Below are positions 17,493 to 26,434 of a stretch of 64,000 nucleotides of DNA, piece by piece (position 1 is the stretch's first letter; each line of letters opens with the position of its first letter). The position numbers and the translations under genes were made by a program. The DNA lies in the NCBI RefSeq assembly GCF_016598485.1, contig NZ_JAEMUW010000003.1, positions 310,001 to 374,000 on the forward strand, given 5' to 3'. Source of the stretch: Micromonospora coerulea (GTDB lineage Bacteria; Actinomycetota; Actinomycetes; Mycobacteriales; Micromonosporaceae). A model generated the notes under the pieces. It searched no databases. It was not told the DNA's origin and worked only from the letters and a program-made list of their open reading frames with translations.

Positions 17493-17761
17493 AGCCCCCT
17501 CCTCGCGTCGACGAAGCCCCCGGCTGAACACACTGCCCCCGGCCGGTGCGAGCCCAGAGCCGTCATGAGGGACGTATGGCAATTACAGCACCAGCGACCT
17601 GGCCTGTCCGCCAAAACGCGAAAAACGCACGGCTTGAGAAGTTAGTAAATGCTACCGGCAGAGAACTCCCATGACCATCTGTTTGTGAATGGGTACATGT
17701 TGTCACGTTCAACTGCTGCCGAGCGTCGGACGTTACGCCCCAACGGCTAGGGTCACAATCC

Positions 17762-18220
17762 GTGGACGCGATCGACCTGAGCCTTGTGGAACTGCTGCGC
17801 GGCAACGCCCGCCTGTCGTACGCCGAGCTGGCCCGCCAGGTGGGCCTCTCCGCCCCGGCCGTGCACGAACGGGTCGGCAAGCTGGAGAGCAGCGGGGTCA
17901 TCCGGGCGTACCGGGCCGAGGTGGAGCCGGAGGCGATCGGGCTCGGCGTGACGGCGCTGATCGGCATCGTCGAGGACTCCGGCGGCGACACCGACGACGT
18001 GCTGGAGGCGTTCCGGGTGATGCCGGAGATCGAATCCTGCTACTTCATGGCTGGCGTGGAGTCCTTCCTGCTCAAGGCCCGGGTGGGCACCATCGCCGAG
18101 CTGGAGCAGCTGATCGTCCGGCTGAACCGCACCCCGGGCGTGGCCTCCACCCGTACCGGGATCGCGCTGTCGACCAAGTGGGAGAACCGCCCCCAACCCC
18201 TTGAGTTGCCGCCCGCCTGA
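17762..18220 (+). CDS. Lrp/AsnC-family transcriptional regulator
   Basis: 152-residue feast/famine regulator with an N-terminal helix-turn-helix (LSYAELARQVGLSAPAVHERV, about residues 18-40) and a C-terminal RAM effector-binding domain (about 65-140). GTG at 17762 is used. It is transcribed away from bldC; the 269-base spacer holds both promoters. Such proteins usually sense an amino acid and regulate themselves and neighbouring genes. A PLP-dependent cysteine enzyme two genes downstream is a possible but unproven target. Confidence 0.88.
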   Translation: MDAIDLSLVELLRGNARLSYAELARQVGLSAPAVHERVGKLESSGVIRAYRAEVEPEAIGLGVTALIGIVEDSGGDTDDVLEAFRVMPEIESCYFMAGVESFLLKARVGTIAELEQLIVRLNRTPGVASTRTGIALSTKWENRPQPLELPPA

Positions 18221-18367
18221 CCACTGCCCGCGCCGGTCGCTGATTCGTTCACGACATCAGCTCCACAGCGTCCCAGCAGCAGGGGTGGGCCGGCCAAAGT
18301 CCGCCGCGTCGGCGGTGCCGGCGCAGCGGCCCTGGCGCGGATGGGTTCCCGGCGATACCGTGCGCCG

Positions 18368-19237
18368 ATGACGACGCCAGCGCCGCGAGCGGCCAAGGTG
18401 CGCGGAGCGGCGGTGGACGCCGGAGCCGCCGTGGTGACCGGGGCGGCCGGCGGGCTCGGCCGGGCCATCGCCGCCGCGCTGCACGCCGACGGCTGGCCCG
18501 TGCTCCTGACCGACCTGGACGCCGGCGCGGTCGCCGCCGCCGCGGCGCCGCTCGGCGGCTGGTCCCGGGCGCTGGACGTGCGCGACGAGGCGGCCTGCGC
18601 CGCGGTCGCCGCCGAGGCGGCGCAGTCCGGGCCCGGCGGGCTGGGGCTCTGGGTGAACAACGCGGGGATCCTGGTCACCGGGCCGTCCTGGGAGCACGAT
18701 GCGGCGACCCGGCGGCGGGTGGTCGAGGTGAACGCGCTCGGCGCGATGACCGGGACCCTCGCCGCGCTGGAGATCATGCGGGCCCAGGGCCGCGGGCACG
18801 TGCTCAACGTCGTCTCGCTCGCCGGCCTGATCGCCGCCCCGGGCGAGACGGTCTACGCGGCCAGCAAGCACGCGCTGCTCGCGTTCAGCCTGGGTACCCT
18901 GTCCGACCTGCGGATGGCCGGGCTCCGGGGCGTACACGTGTCGTGCCTGTGCCCGGACGGGATCTGGACGCCGATGCTGCACGACCGGCTCGACGACCCC
19001 GGCGCGCTGGCCTCCTTCACCGGGACGCTGCTGACGCCGGAGCGGGTGGCCGCGCGGGCCGCGCGGCTGGCCCGCCGGCCCCGGCCGGTGGTCAGCCTGC
19101 CGCGCTGGCGCGGCGCGCAGGTCCGGCTCCTCGACGCGCTGCCCCGGCTCGCCCTCGCGCTCACCCCGGTGGTCCGAGCCGCCGGCCGGGCCGGGCAGCG
19201 CCGGCAGCGCCGCCGGGTCGGGCCGGACCCGAGCTGA
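18368..19237 (+). CDS. Short-chain dehydrogenase/reductase
   Basis: 289-residue classical SDR oxidoreductase. The dinucleotide-binding loop TGAAGGLG, the NNAG motif in WVNNAGILV, the catalytic Ser in NVVSLAGL and YxxxK in YAASKHALL are all in place. The C-terminal ~45 residues are Arg-rich and may associate with membrane, as in several mycobacterial SDRs. ATG at 18368 follows the start of the conserved fold; an ATG 27 bases upstream is possible. Substrate unknown. Same strand as the Lrp gene before and the Cds1-like gene 22 bases after. Confidence 0.85.
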   Translation: MTTPAPRAAKVRGAAVDAGAAVVTGAAGGLGRAIAAALHADGWPVLLTDLDAGAVAAAAAPLGGWSRALDVRDEAACAAVAAEAAQSGPGGLGLWVNNAGILVTGPSWEHDAATRRRVVEVNALGAMTGTLAALEIMRAQGRGHVLNVVSLAGLIAAPGETVYAASKHALLAFSLGTLSDLRMAGLRGVHVSCLCPDGIWTPMLHDRLDDPGALASFTGTLLTPERVAARAARLARRPRPVVSLPRWRGAQVRLLDALPRLALALTPVVRAAGRAGQRRQRRRVGPDPS

Positions 19238-19259
19238 CCTCGCTTGTAACGTTGCCCGC

Positions 19260-20351
19260 GTGACACATCTGGACCGATGCGACGAGGCCAGCCGGACGTG
19301 GGTGACCGAGGCGATCGCCACGGTCGAGGCCGACGCCAACCGGTCCGCCGACACCCACCTGCTGCCCTTCCCGCTGCCCCGCGAATGGGGCATCGACCTC
19401 TACCTCAAGGACGAGTCGGTGCACCCCACCGGGTCGCTGAAGCACCGGCTCGCCCGATCGCTCTTCCTCTACGGGCTCTGCAACGGCTGGATCGGGCCGG
19501 GCACCACCATCGTCGAGGCATCCTCCGGCTCCACGGCCGTCTCCGAGGCCTACTTCGCCCGGATGCTGGGGCTGCCGTTCATCGCGGTGATGCCCGCCTC
19601 CACGTCGCCCGAGAAGATCGCCCAGATCGAGTTCCAGGGGGGTCGCTGCCACCTGGTCCAGGATCCGGCGAAGGTGGTGATCGAGGCGCGCTGGCTGGCC
19701 GAGGACTCGTGCGGGCACTTCATGGACCAGTTCACCTACGCCGAGCGGGCCACCGACTGGCGGGGCAACAACAACATCGCCGAGTCCATCTACGCGCAGC
19801 TCGCGCTGGAGCGGCACCCCGTGCCCGCCTGGGTGGTGGTGGGCGCCGGCACCGGCGGCACCAGCGCCACCATCGGCCGGTACGCTCGCTACCGACGGCT
19901 GCCGACCAAGCTCTGCGTGGTCGACCCCGAGAACTCCGCGTTCTACCCGGCCTGGCAGGCCGCCGACTGGTCGGTGCGGACCGACCGCGGCTCCCGCATC
20001 GAGGGCATCGGCCGGCCGTCGGTCGAGGCGTCCTTCCTGCCCTCGGTGGTGGACCGGATGGTCCAGGTGCCGGACGCCGCGTCGCTGGCCGCGATGCGGG
20101 CCGGTTCGACCGTGCTCGGCCGTCGGGTCGGCGGGTCGACCGGCACCAACTTGTGGGGCGCGTTCGGGCTGATCGCCGAGATGCTGGCGGTCGGGCGGAC
20201 CGGGTCCGTGGTCACCCTCATCTGCGACGCCGGCGACCGCTACGCCGACACGTACTACGCCGACGACTGGGTGGCCCGTCAGGGGTTCGACCTCGCCCCG
20301 CACCTGGCCACCATCGACCGCTTCCTGGCCACCGGCGCCTGGCCGGCCTGA
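19260..20351 (+). CDS. cds1: PLP-dependent cysteine synthase-family enzyme, Cds1-like cysteine desulfhydrase
   Basis: 363-residue fold-type II PLP enzyme. The Schiff-base lysine is K61 in [11 protein letters not shown], and the phosphate-binding glycine loop is [12 protein letters not shown]. The [20 protein letters not shown] region is characteristic of the actinobacterial cysteine desulfhydrase group that includes M. tuberculosis Cds1 (Rv3684), which releases H2S, pyruvate and ammonia from cysteine. Starts with GTG at 19260. H2S release can influence respiration, fitting the surrounding genes, but this link is inference. Cysteine synthase activity is the alternative. Confidence 0.82.
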   Translation: MTHLDRCDEASRTWVTEAIATVEADANRSADTHLLPFPLPREWGIDLYLKDESVHPTGSLKHRLARSLFLYGLCNGWIGPGTTIVEASSGSTAVSEAYFARMLGLPFIAVMPASTSPEKIAQIEFQGGRCHLVQDPAKVVIEARWLAEDSCGHFMDQFTYAERATDWRGNNNIAESIYAQLALERHPVPAWVVVGAGTGGTSATIGRYARYRRLPTKLCVVDPENSAFYPAWQAADWSVRTDRGSRIEGIGRPSVEASFLPSVVDRMVQVPDAASLAAMRAGSTVLGRRVGGSTGTNLWGAFGLIAEMLAVGRTGSVVTLICDAGDRYADTYYADDWVARQGFDLAPHLATIDRFLATGAWPA

Positions 20352-20360
20352 CCGCCCGGT

Positions 20361-20981
20361 TCAGCGCGGGTCGATCCGCTCGGCCAGGCCGGGATAGCGG
20401 ACCACGAAGCCGTCCGGGTCGACGTCCAGGTCGGCGGTGAAGGTGTCGCTGGCGAAGCGCACCCGGCCCGGCCCGAGCGAGGTGTAGGTCTGTTCGGCGG
20501 GGACCACCACCAGGCCCGGCACCAGCACCCAGGCGACGGTCACCCGACGCGCCTGGTCCGCCGGCCCTCGGCTCAGCCCGAGGCGGCGTACCGGCAGGGT
20601 GTTGAAGAGCGGGGAGCCGCTCAGGTCGATGTCGAGCGCGTCGGCCAGCCGGCCCGGGTCGTCCGTACCCGGCAACCCCGCCGGGGCGTGCCCGGCCGCG
20701 CGCAGCGCCGCGTCCAGGTCACCCTCCTCGCCGGTACGTACCCGCCAGCCGTCCCCGGTCCGCTCCAGCCGTACGGTCCGCGACCAGCCCGCCCCCTCGA
20801 CCGCCGCCTCCAGCCGGGTGGCCGCCCAGTCCGGCCCCACCGTGAGCTGGTAGCGGCAGGTGTACGGGATCGGGTCCACCGCGAGCGCCACACCCCGCGC
20901 GGCGAGGCCCTGGCCGCCGTCGAGGAGGACATGCTCGGCCCCCGCGGTGTCCGTCCTGGTCCAGAAGAGCGACTTCGGCAT
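20361..20981 (-). CDS. Putative glycolipid-binding domain protein
   Basis: 206-residue protein matching the putative glycolipid-binding family (PF06475 type, related to Pseudomonas PA1994). It begins with SLFWTRTDTAGAEHVLL, typical of the family, followed by repeated beta strands and ending in the conserved DPDGFVVRYPGLAERI. There is no signal peptide, so it is cytoplasmic. ATG at 20981 is preferred; 20990 and 21026 are other in-frame starts. Ligand and role are unknown in the family. Convergent with the Cds1-like gene, 9 bases apart. Confidence 0.72.
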   Translation of the reverse strand: MPKSLFWTRTDTAGAEHVLLDGGQGLAARGVALAVDPIPYTCRYQLTVGPDWAATRLEAAVEGAGWSRTVRLERTGDGWRVRTGEEGDLDAALRAAGHAPAGLPGTDDPGRLADALDIDLSGSPLFNTLPVRRLGLSRGPADQARRVTVAWVLVPGLVVVPAEQTYTSLGPGRVRFASDTFTADLDVDPDGFVVRYPGLAERIDPR

Positions 20982-21082
20982 GGTCGGCATGAACCGGACG
21001 TTACGCGACGGCGTGAACAGCGGCACGGGATGCGGAAACGCCGCCGCGGAGCGTGCGCTCCACGGCGGCGTGCCGGATCGGA

Positions 21083-22891
21083 TCAGTGGGTACGTGCCGG
21101 CGGCCGCCCGCCGGAGCCGCGCCGGTCGTCGCGCGGCCGGTCGTCCCCGCCCCGCCCCTCCGGGCGGAAGCCGCCCCGGCGGTCCGCCGGACGGAAGTCG
21201 CCGCCCCGGTCCCCGAAGCGCCGCTCGCCCTGCGCGCGGTCCTCGAAGCGCCGGTCACCGGCCGGACGGTCGCCGAAGCGCCGTTCGCCCTGGGGCCGGT
21301 CGTCGTAGCGCCGTTCGCCCTGGGGACGGTCGCCCTGCGGACGGTCGTCGTAGCGTCGCTCGCCGGTCGGCCGGTCGCCGAAGCGCCGTTCGCCCTGGGG
21401 CCGGTCGTCGTAGCGTCGCTCGCCCTGGGGACGGTCGCCCTGCGGCCGGTCGTCGTAGCGCCGCTCGCCGGTCGGCCGGTCGCCGAAGCGTCGCTCGCCG
21501 GACGGGCGGCCGAACCGCTGGTCGCCCCGGTCGCCGAACCGGCGCTCGCCCCGGTCGAACGAGCCGCGCCCGTCCCGGTCGCCGAAGCGGCGCGGGCCGG
21601 ACGGGCGGTCGCCGTACCGGCGCTGCTCCTGCGGCTCCGCACGGACCGGGACCCCGCTGGGCTCGCGTGCGCCGATCAGCTCCGCGAGCGCCGGGTCGCC
21701 GGCGCGGACCCGGGTCTCCGCCGGGTGGACCCCGGCCTTCTCCAGCATGGCCAGGGTGGTGCGGCGCTGCTTCGGCAGCACCAGGGTGGCCACCGCGCCG
21801 GACTCGCCGGCCCGGGCGGTACGCCCCGCCCGGTGCAGGTAGTCCTTGGGGTCCTTCGGCGGGTCGACGTGCAGTACCAGCGTGACCCCGTCGACGTGGA
21901 TGCCGCGGGCCGCCACATCGGTGGCGACCAGCACGTTCATCCGGCCCTCCCGGAACTCCGCCAGGGTCTTCGTCCGCATCCGCTGGGTCTTGCCGCCGTG
22001 CAGCCCGCCGGCGCGTACGCCCACCGCGGCGAGCTGCTCGACCAGCCGGTCCACGCCGAGCTGGGTACGCGCGAAGAGCATCGTCCGGCCGGCCCGGGCC
22101 GCGATCGAGGCGGCCACCGCGAACTTGTCGTGCGGCGGGACCAGCAGCAGGTGGTGCTCCATGGTGGAGACCGACGCGGTCGACGGGGCGGTCGAGTGGG
22201 TGACCGGGTCGGTCATGAACCGCTTGACCAGCGAGTCGACGTCACCGTCCAGGGTGGCCGAGAAGAGCAGCCGCTGGGCGTCCGCCGGCGTCTTCGACAG
22301 CAGCTCGGTGACCTCCGGCAGGAAGCCCATGTCGGCCATCTGGTCCGCCTCGTCGAGCACGGTGATCTCGACGTCGTCCAGGTTGCAGACGCCGCGCGCG
22401 ACCAGGTCACCGAGTCGCCCCGGAGTGGCCACGATGATCTCCACGCCCCGGCGGAGCGCGTCGATCTGCCGGTCGTACGGGACGCCGCCGACGGCGGTCT
22501 TCAGGAAGATGCCGACGGCCTTGCCGAGGGGCATCAGCGCGTCGTTGACCTGCATGGCCAGTTCCCGGGTGGGCACCAGGACCAGGGCGCGGGGGTACAG
22601 CGGCCGGGCCCGGTTCCGCTCGGCGAGCCGGGCGATCATCGGCAGGCCGAAGGCGAGGGTCTTGCCGGAGCCGGTCTGGCCCCGGCCGAGCACGTCGTGA
22701 CCGGCGAGGGCGTCCGGCACGGTGGCCTGCTGGATCTCGAACGGGGTGGTGATGCCCTGCCGGGCGAGCGCGGCGACGAGCTGCCGGGGCAGGCCGAGCG
22801 CGGCGAAGTCGGGGGTTTCGGCGCCGGAGATCTCCTGCGCCGGAGCGTCGGGGACTGCGGGGAACGTGCCGGGGTCAGCGAAGGTGGTCAA
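21083..22891 (-). CDS. DEAD-box RNA helicase with repetitive Arg/Asp tail
   Basis: 602-residue ATP-dependent RNA helicase of the RhlE/CsdA type. Motifs in order: Q-motif FEIQQATVPDAL, Walker A GQTGSGKT, DEAD in VLDEADQM, SAT, and HRAGRTAR. The last ~190 residues are low complexity: imperfect tandem units such as RRYDDRPQG and RRFGDRPTGE (about residues 440-555), then RGG/RPxG-rich sequence. Such tails bind RNA. TTG at 22891 is chosen because GAAAGG lies six bases before it; an ATG 120 bases upstream is less likely. Probably acts in ribosome assembly or RNA decay. Confidence 0.88.
   Translation of the reverse strand: MTTFADPGTFPAVPDAPAQEISGAETPDFAALGLPRQLVAALARQGITTPFEIQQATVPDALAGHDVLGRGQTGSGKTLAFGLPMIARLAERNRARPLYPRALVLVPTRELAMQVNDALMPLGKAVGIFLKTAVGGVPYDRQIDALRRGVEIIVATPGRLGDLVARGVCNLDDVEITVLDEADQMADMGFLPEVTELLSKTPADAQRLLFSATLDGDVDSLVKRFMTDPVTHSTAPSTASVSTMEHHLLLVPPHDKFAVAASIAARAGRTMLFARTQLGVDRLVEQLAAVGVRAGGLHGGKTQRMRTKTLAEFREGRMNVLVATDVAARGIHVDGVTLVLHVDPPKDPKDYLHRAGRTARAGESGAVATLVLPKQRRTTLAMLEKAGVHPAETRVRAGDPALAELIGAREPSGVPVRAEPQEQRRYGDRPSGPRRFGDRDGRGSFDRGERRFGDRGDQRFGRPSGERRFGDRPTGERRYDDRPQGDRPQGERRYDDRPQGERRFGDRPTGERRYDDRPQGDRPQGERRYDDRPQGERRFGDRPAGDRRFEDRAQGERRFGDRGGDFRPADRRGGFRPEGRGGDDRPRDDRRGSGGRPPARTH
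21230..21560 (-). repeat. Imperfect tandem repeats inside the helicase gene
   Basis: DNA encoding the helicase tail consists of near-identical 27-45-base units (recurring gtcgtagcg, ccgttcgccctgggg and gccggtcggccggtcgcc blocks on the + strand). Unit number is likely to vary between strains by slippage or recombination, changing tail length in frame. Confidence 0.75.
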
Positions 22892-23087
22892 CAAATGCCT
22901 TTCAAGCGGGGCGCATCTTCGCGATGGCCCGCTGCGGCTGAGTGCCGCCGAATCGCCCGCAAGATCGCCCATGGGCGCGCGCCAGGCGCGCCGGGTCAGT
23001 GATCTGGACAAGTGTACGGCGGCGGGCCGAACCCGCCACGCGCCGCGAGGGCGTAGTGGGCGGGCTCACCCCGCTCCCGCCCGACCG

Positions 23088-24497
23088 TCACCGGCCGGTC
23101 AGCCCGCTCAACGCGTCGTTGGCCAAAAACACCACGAGCAGGCTGATCGCGATCAGCAGCCCCAGCGCCGCGGCCAGCACGATCACCACCCTGGTGTTGC
23201 GGGACCGGGTCGTCGGGGCGTCCTCGGCCCAGCCCTGAGCCAGGATGTGCCCGGTCAGCGAGCCGGAGTTCTCCAGCGGGTTGCCCGTCGGCAGCGACAC
23301 GGTGGCGAAACCAGGCCCGTCGGTGCCGCCGTACGCCGTGCCGGCCAGGTCCGCGCCGCCCGGGTACGGCGCGGGGACCGGTCGCCCGACGACGGGGGCC
23401 GCGCTGACCGGCCGGTCCGCGGCCGGCGCCGCGCTGGTCGGGTACGAGACCCCGGCACCGGGCGCGGCGGCGCGGTGCTCGGTGGGATTTGTCGACGGCG
23501 GCCAGGCGGGCAGTGCCGGCGCCGGCACCACCGGCGGTGCGGATACCGGCCCGCCCGCCGGGGTGGCCATGGCGGGCGGGGGCGGGAACGGCGGGGCGGG
23601 CATCGGGCCCGGCGGCGGCGGTGGTGCGGGCACCGGGGGGCCGGGTGGCGGCGTCGGGGGCCCGGGCAGCGGGGGAACCGGTCCCGGCGGGGTCGGCCGG
23701 GGTGCGGGCGGGGGAGTGGGCACCGGCGGGAACGGGCGCTGCGGTTCCGGCACGGGCGGCGCCGGGGAGGGAGGCATCGGCCCCGGTACGGGCGTGGGGG
23801 CGGGCTCGGGTTCCGGGGTGGGTGGCACCGGGGGCTTGGCCGGCTCCGGCGGCTGGGCGGGCTCGGGCGGCTCGGGATTCACCGGCCCCGCCCGGTAGAT
23901 CTTGGTGCCGCCCGCCTTCGCCGCCACCGCGGCCCCGGCGGCGCCCCCCTCGCCCGGGGAGACCCGGCGCAGCCCGGGCACGGAGGCGCTGGCCCGGGCG
24001 GGTGCCGCTTCGGCCGGGTCGCGCGGCCCGGGCACCAGCGGCCCCGGCGTCCCGCCGTCCGGCGCGACGGTGGAGCCGGCCTGAGTGGAGCCGGAGGTGG
24101 CGGGCGCCGGATCGACCGGCGGTTCGGCCGCGGCGGTCGCCCGCTCCGGGGCCTGGCCGGGCCGCTCGGCGGCGGCGAAGCCGGACCAGGTCGAGGGCGG
24201 CGACGCCGAGGCGCCGGGCTGTCGGCGGTCCAGCGGCGGGACCGCCTCTGCCGGGCCGCCCGCCCGGTACGTGGTCGCGGTGGCCGGTGCGCCGGGACGT
24301 TCGCCGGCCGGCGGCGGCGCGGCCGCGCCGGCGACGCTGACCCGGGCGCGCGCCACGGCGGGAGCGCTGCCCGCCGGGGCAGGGTCGGCGGCCCGGTCGG
24401 TCACGGCGCGGTCGGGTGCGGGATCGGCCGGCCGGTCGGTGGAGCCGGGCACGGTTCCCGGATGGACCGTCCCCGCGCGAACCTCATGCTCGTCCAT
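23088..24497 (-). CDS. Proline-rich tail-anchored membrane protein
   Basis: 469-residue protein of unknown function. Residues 1 to about 430 are Pro/Ala/Gly-rich and disordered, with a central stretch (about 180-300) of almost pure PPxP repeats. One transmembrane helix follows at about 437-459 (VVIVLAAALGLLIAISLLVVF) and then a ten-residue end. There is no signal peptide, so it should be anchored by its C terminus with the disordered part in the cytoplasm. ATG at 24497 chosen. Located just downstream of the NlpC/P60 hydrolase on the same strand. No recognisable enzymatic domain. Confidence 0.68.
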   Translation of the reverse strand: MDEHEVRAGTVHPGTVPGSTDRPADPAPDRAVTDRAADPAPAGSAPAVARARVSVAGAAAPPPAGERPGAPATATTYRAGGPAEAVPPLDRRQPGASASPPSTWSGFAAAERPGQAPERATAAAEPPVDPAPATSGSTQAGSTVAPDGGTPGPLVPGPRDPAEAAPARASASVPGLRRVSPGEGGAAGAAVAAKAGGTKIYRAGPVNPEPPEPAQPPEPAKPPVPPTPEPEPAPTPVPGPMPPSPAPPVPEPQRPFPPVPTPPPAPRPTPPGPVPPLPGPPTPPPGPPVPAPPPPPGPMPAPPFPPPPAMATPAGGPVSAPPVVPAPALPAWPPSTNPTEHRAAAPGAGVSYPTSAAPAADRPVSAAPVVGRPVPAPYPGGADLAGTAYGGTDGPGFATVSLPTGNPLENSGSLTGHILAQGWAEDAPTTRSRNTRVVIVLAAALGLLIAISLLVVFLANDALSGLTGR

Positions 24498-24612
24498 GCT
24501 CGCCCTCCGCGCCCACGCTCGCACTCGGACCGCCGTGAGCGGGCCGGAAGTGCCTGGATCTCACCGTGCCACATTCCGGCCCGGCAGCACAGCCGGAGTG
24601 GACGGTTGGCGG

Positions 24613-26190
24613 TCAGCCGCTGGTGCTCGGGCTGCTCGAGCTGACCTCCAACGAGCTGTCCGTCGGGGCGGCGCTGCTGGTCGTGGAGGCCGGCTCGGTG
24701 GGCGTCGCCGAGCTGGGCGAGTCGGACGGGCTGGGCGTCTCCGTCGGCGACGGCGACGGAGACGGCGAGGTGCTCGGCGACGGCGAGGTCGACGGGCTGG
24801 TGGTGGGGGTCGGCTTCGTGGTCGTGGTGGTGGGCTTCGGCGTCGCCGTACGGGTCGGCTTCGGGGTGGCCGTCCGGCTGGGCGTCGCGCTCGGCTTCGG
24901 CGTCGTGCCGGGCGTCGGCGGGGCGGTCGTCGCGGTGGGCAGCGGGACGGCGGGACCGCGCACCGCGCCGACGACGCGGGTCGCGGCGTAGAGCCGGGTC
25001 CACCGGACGACGGAGATCTTCACGACGTCACCCGTCCGGGGCGCCTCGACCATCTTGCCGCCGCCGATGTACATCGCGACGTGGTGGATGCTCTGCCAAC
25101 TGCTGCCCGAGGCGAAGAAGAGCAGGTCACCGGGGAGCAGACCGTTCGGATCCACGGTGCGGGAGCGGGTGGCGTAGTACTGGTCCCGGGAGACCCGGGG
25201 CAGGTCGTGGTAGCCGGCCGCCTCGTACGAGGCGAGCATCAGGCCGGAGCAGTCGAACCGGTCCGGCCCCTCCGCCGCCCACAGGTACGGGTCGCCGAGC
25301 TGGGCCAGCGCGTACCGCACGGCGGCCAGCGCCCGCGGGTCGGCGACCAGCCCGCTGACGTTCTGGCTGCTGACGTACGAGATGCCGATCCGCTGCTCGG
25401 CGGCGTCCTCGCGCTTCTCGATCTCGATCAGCCGCGCGGCGTTGTCCCGGCGCAGCTTGAGCAGCACGGCTTCCTGCCGGTGCAGGGCCGCCTCGGCGGC
25501 CACGTACGCGGCGTTGCGGTCCTGCACCCGCGCCTCGGCGGCGGCGTGCGCCTCCCGGGCGATCTGCTCGGCCGCGGTGGCCCGGGCGACCTCGCCGTCG
25601 ACCGCGGTGGTGGCGCCCTCGGCCTTGTCGCCGCGGATGATCCGCTGGAGCATGCTGAGGTCGTGCAGGTCGGCGCCGAACTCGCCGGGCGGCAGCGCGG
25701 CGGCGGCCTTGACCGCGTCGGCGGCGGCGGTCTTGGCGCTCTCCTGGGCGCGCAGCAGCGCCTCGTGGGCCCGCTGGAGCTCGGCGGCGGCGGGGGCGAG
25801 CTGGGCCCGCGCCTCGTCCCGCTCGCCCTTGACCTTCAGCAGCTCGTCGCCGAGCTGGCCGACCAGCGCGTCCACCGCGTTGATCTGGGCGATGAGCGGG
25901 CCGTCGGCGGGGTTGCCGGTCGCCGTGCCGGGGGTCGTGCCGAGCGCGCCGGGCGTGCCGGCACCGGGCAGGCCCGGTACCGAACCCGGCAGCCGCAGAC
26001 CGCCCGCGACGACCGGGCGGGCCCCGGTGTCGGGAATCGTGTCGGGCAGCGGTGGCTGGGCCCAGGCCGGGGTGGCGAGCGCGGCGGCGGCCACCGCGCC
26101 GAGCAGCGCGGACCAGAGCGCCGGCCGCAGCACCGGCGACACCGCCGGACTCCTGCGTGCCTGTCGTCGGCCCTGTGCGCTGTCGACCAT
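24613..26190 (-). CDS. Secreted NlpC/P60 peptidoglycan hydrolase with coiled coil
   Basis: 525-residue exported cell-wall endopeptidase resembling RipA/RipC. Order: signal peptide ending in TPAWA near residue 44; long coiled coil (about 105-240) as in FtsEX-regulated hydrolases; NlpC/P60 domain (about 280-400) with catalytic C314 in RFDCSGL and H370 in HHVAMYIGG; then a ~110-residue Thr/Ser/Pro tail. It should cut the peptide stems of peptidoglycan, and the coiled coil probably keeps it inactive until engaged. ATG at 26190 has GGGGAGCGGA just upstream. The proline-rich membrane protein downstream could be co-transcribed. Confidence 0.88.
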   Translation of the reverse strand: MVDSAQGRRQARRSPAVSPVLRPALWSALLGAVAAAALATPAWAQPPLPDTIPDTGARPVVAGGLRLPGSVPGLPGAGTPGALGTTPGTATGNPADGPLIAQINAVDALVGQLGDELLKVKGERDEARAQLAPAAAELQRAHEALLRAQESAKTAAADAVKAAAALPPGEFGADLHDLSMLQRIIRGDKAEGATTAVDGEVARATAAEQIAREAHAAAEARVQDRNAAYVAAEAALHRQEAVLLKLRRDNAARLIEIEKREDAAEQRIGISYVSSQNVSGLVADPRALAAVRYALAQLGDPYLWAAEGPDRFDCSGLMLASYEAAGYHDLPRVSRDQYYATRSRTVDPNGLLPGDLLFFASGSSWQSIHHVAMYIGGGKMVEAPRTGDVVKISVVRWTRLYAATRVVGAVRGPAVPLPTATTAPPTPGTTPKPSATPSRTATPKPTRTATPKPTTTTTKPTPTTSPSTSPSPSTSPSPSPSPTETPSPSDSPSSATPTEPASTTSSAAPTDSSLEVSSSSPSTSG

Positions 26191-26434
26191 TCCGCTCCCC
26201 GTCCGGTCTGGTGCGTTCCGCACCCGGTTGGGCGCGGTGATCCGGGACGGTACCGGTGTGTGTGTTCCGCCCCACCCTGTCTTACCTCACGGAGGCAGGG
26301 ATGTCGATGCGCGGAGGGTGACGACCGGCTGATGGTCCGGTGAAGTACGCCGCCGGGGTTGACCGGCTCGCCGGTTCGTCTGGGGGGAGACGTACGCTCG
26401 ACCGGGACCGCAGGTGGAAGGGACGTGGCTTTCG

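Noticed and set aside
23500..23900. Direct-repeat array or CRISPR-like region
   Set aside because: The repetitiveness is explained by proline/glycine codon runs in the tail-anchored protein; there are no spaced identical repeats.
24085..26343. Long open frame on the plus strand opposite the NlpC/P60 gene
   Set aside because: It is Gly/Arg-rich translation of the GC-skewed complement of real genes, with no recognisable domain or ribosome-binding site.
26191..26434. ydaO (c-di-AMP) riboswitch before the NlpC/P60 gene, common in actinobacterial wall hydrolases
   Set aside because: The conserved aptamer blocks could not be found in this spacer on either strand.
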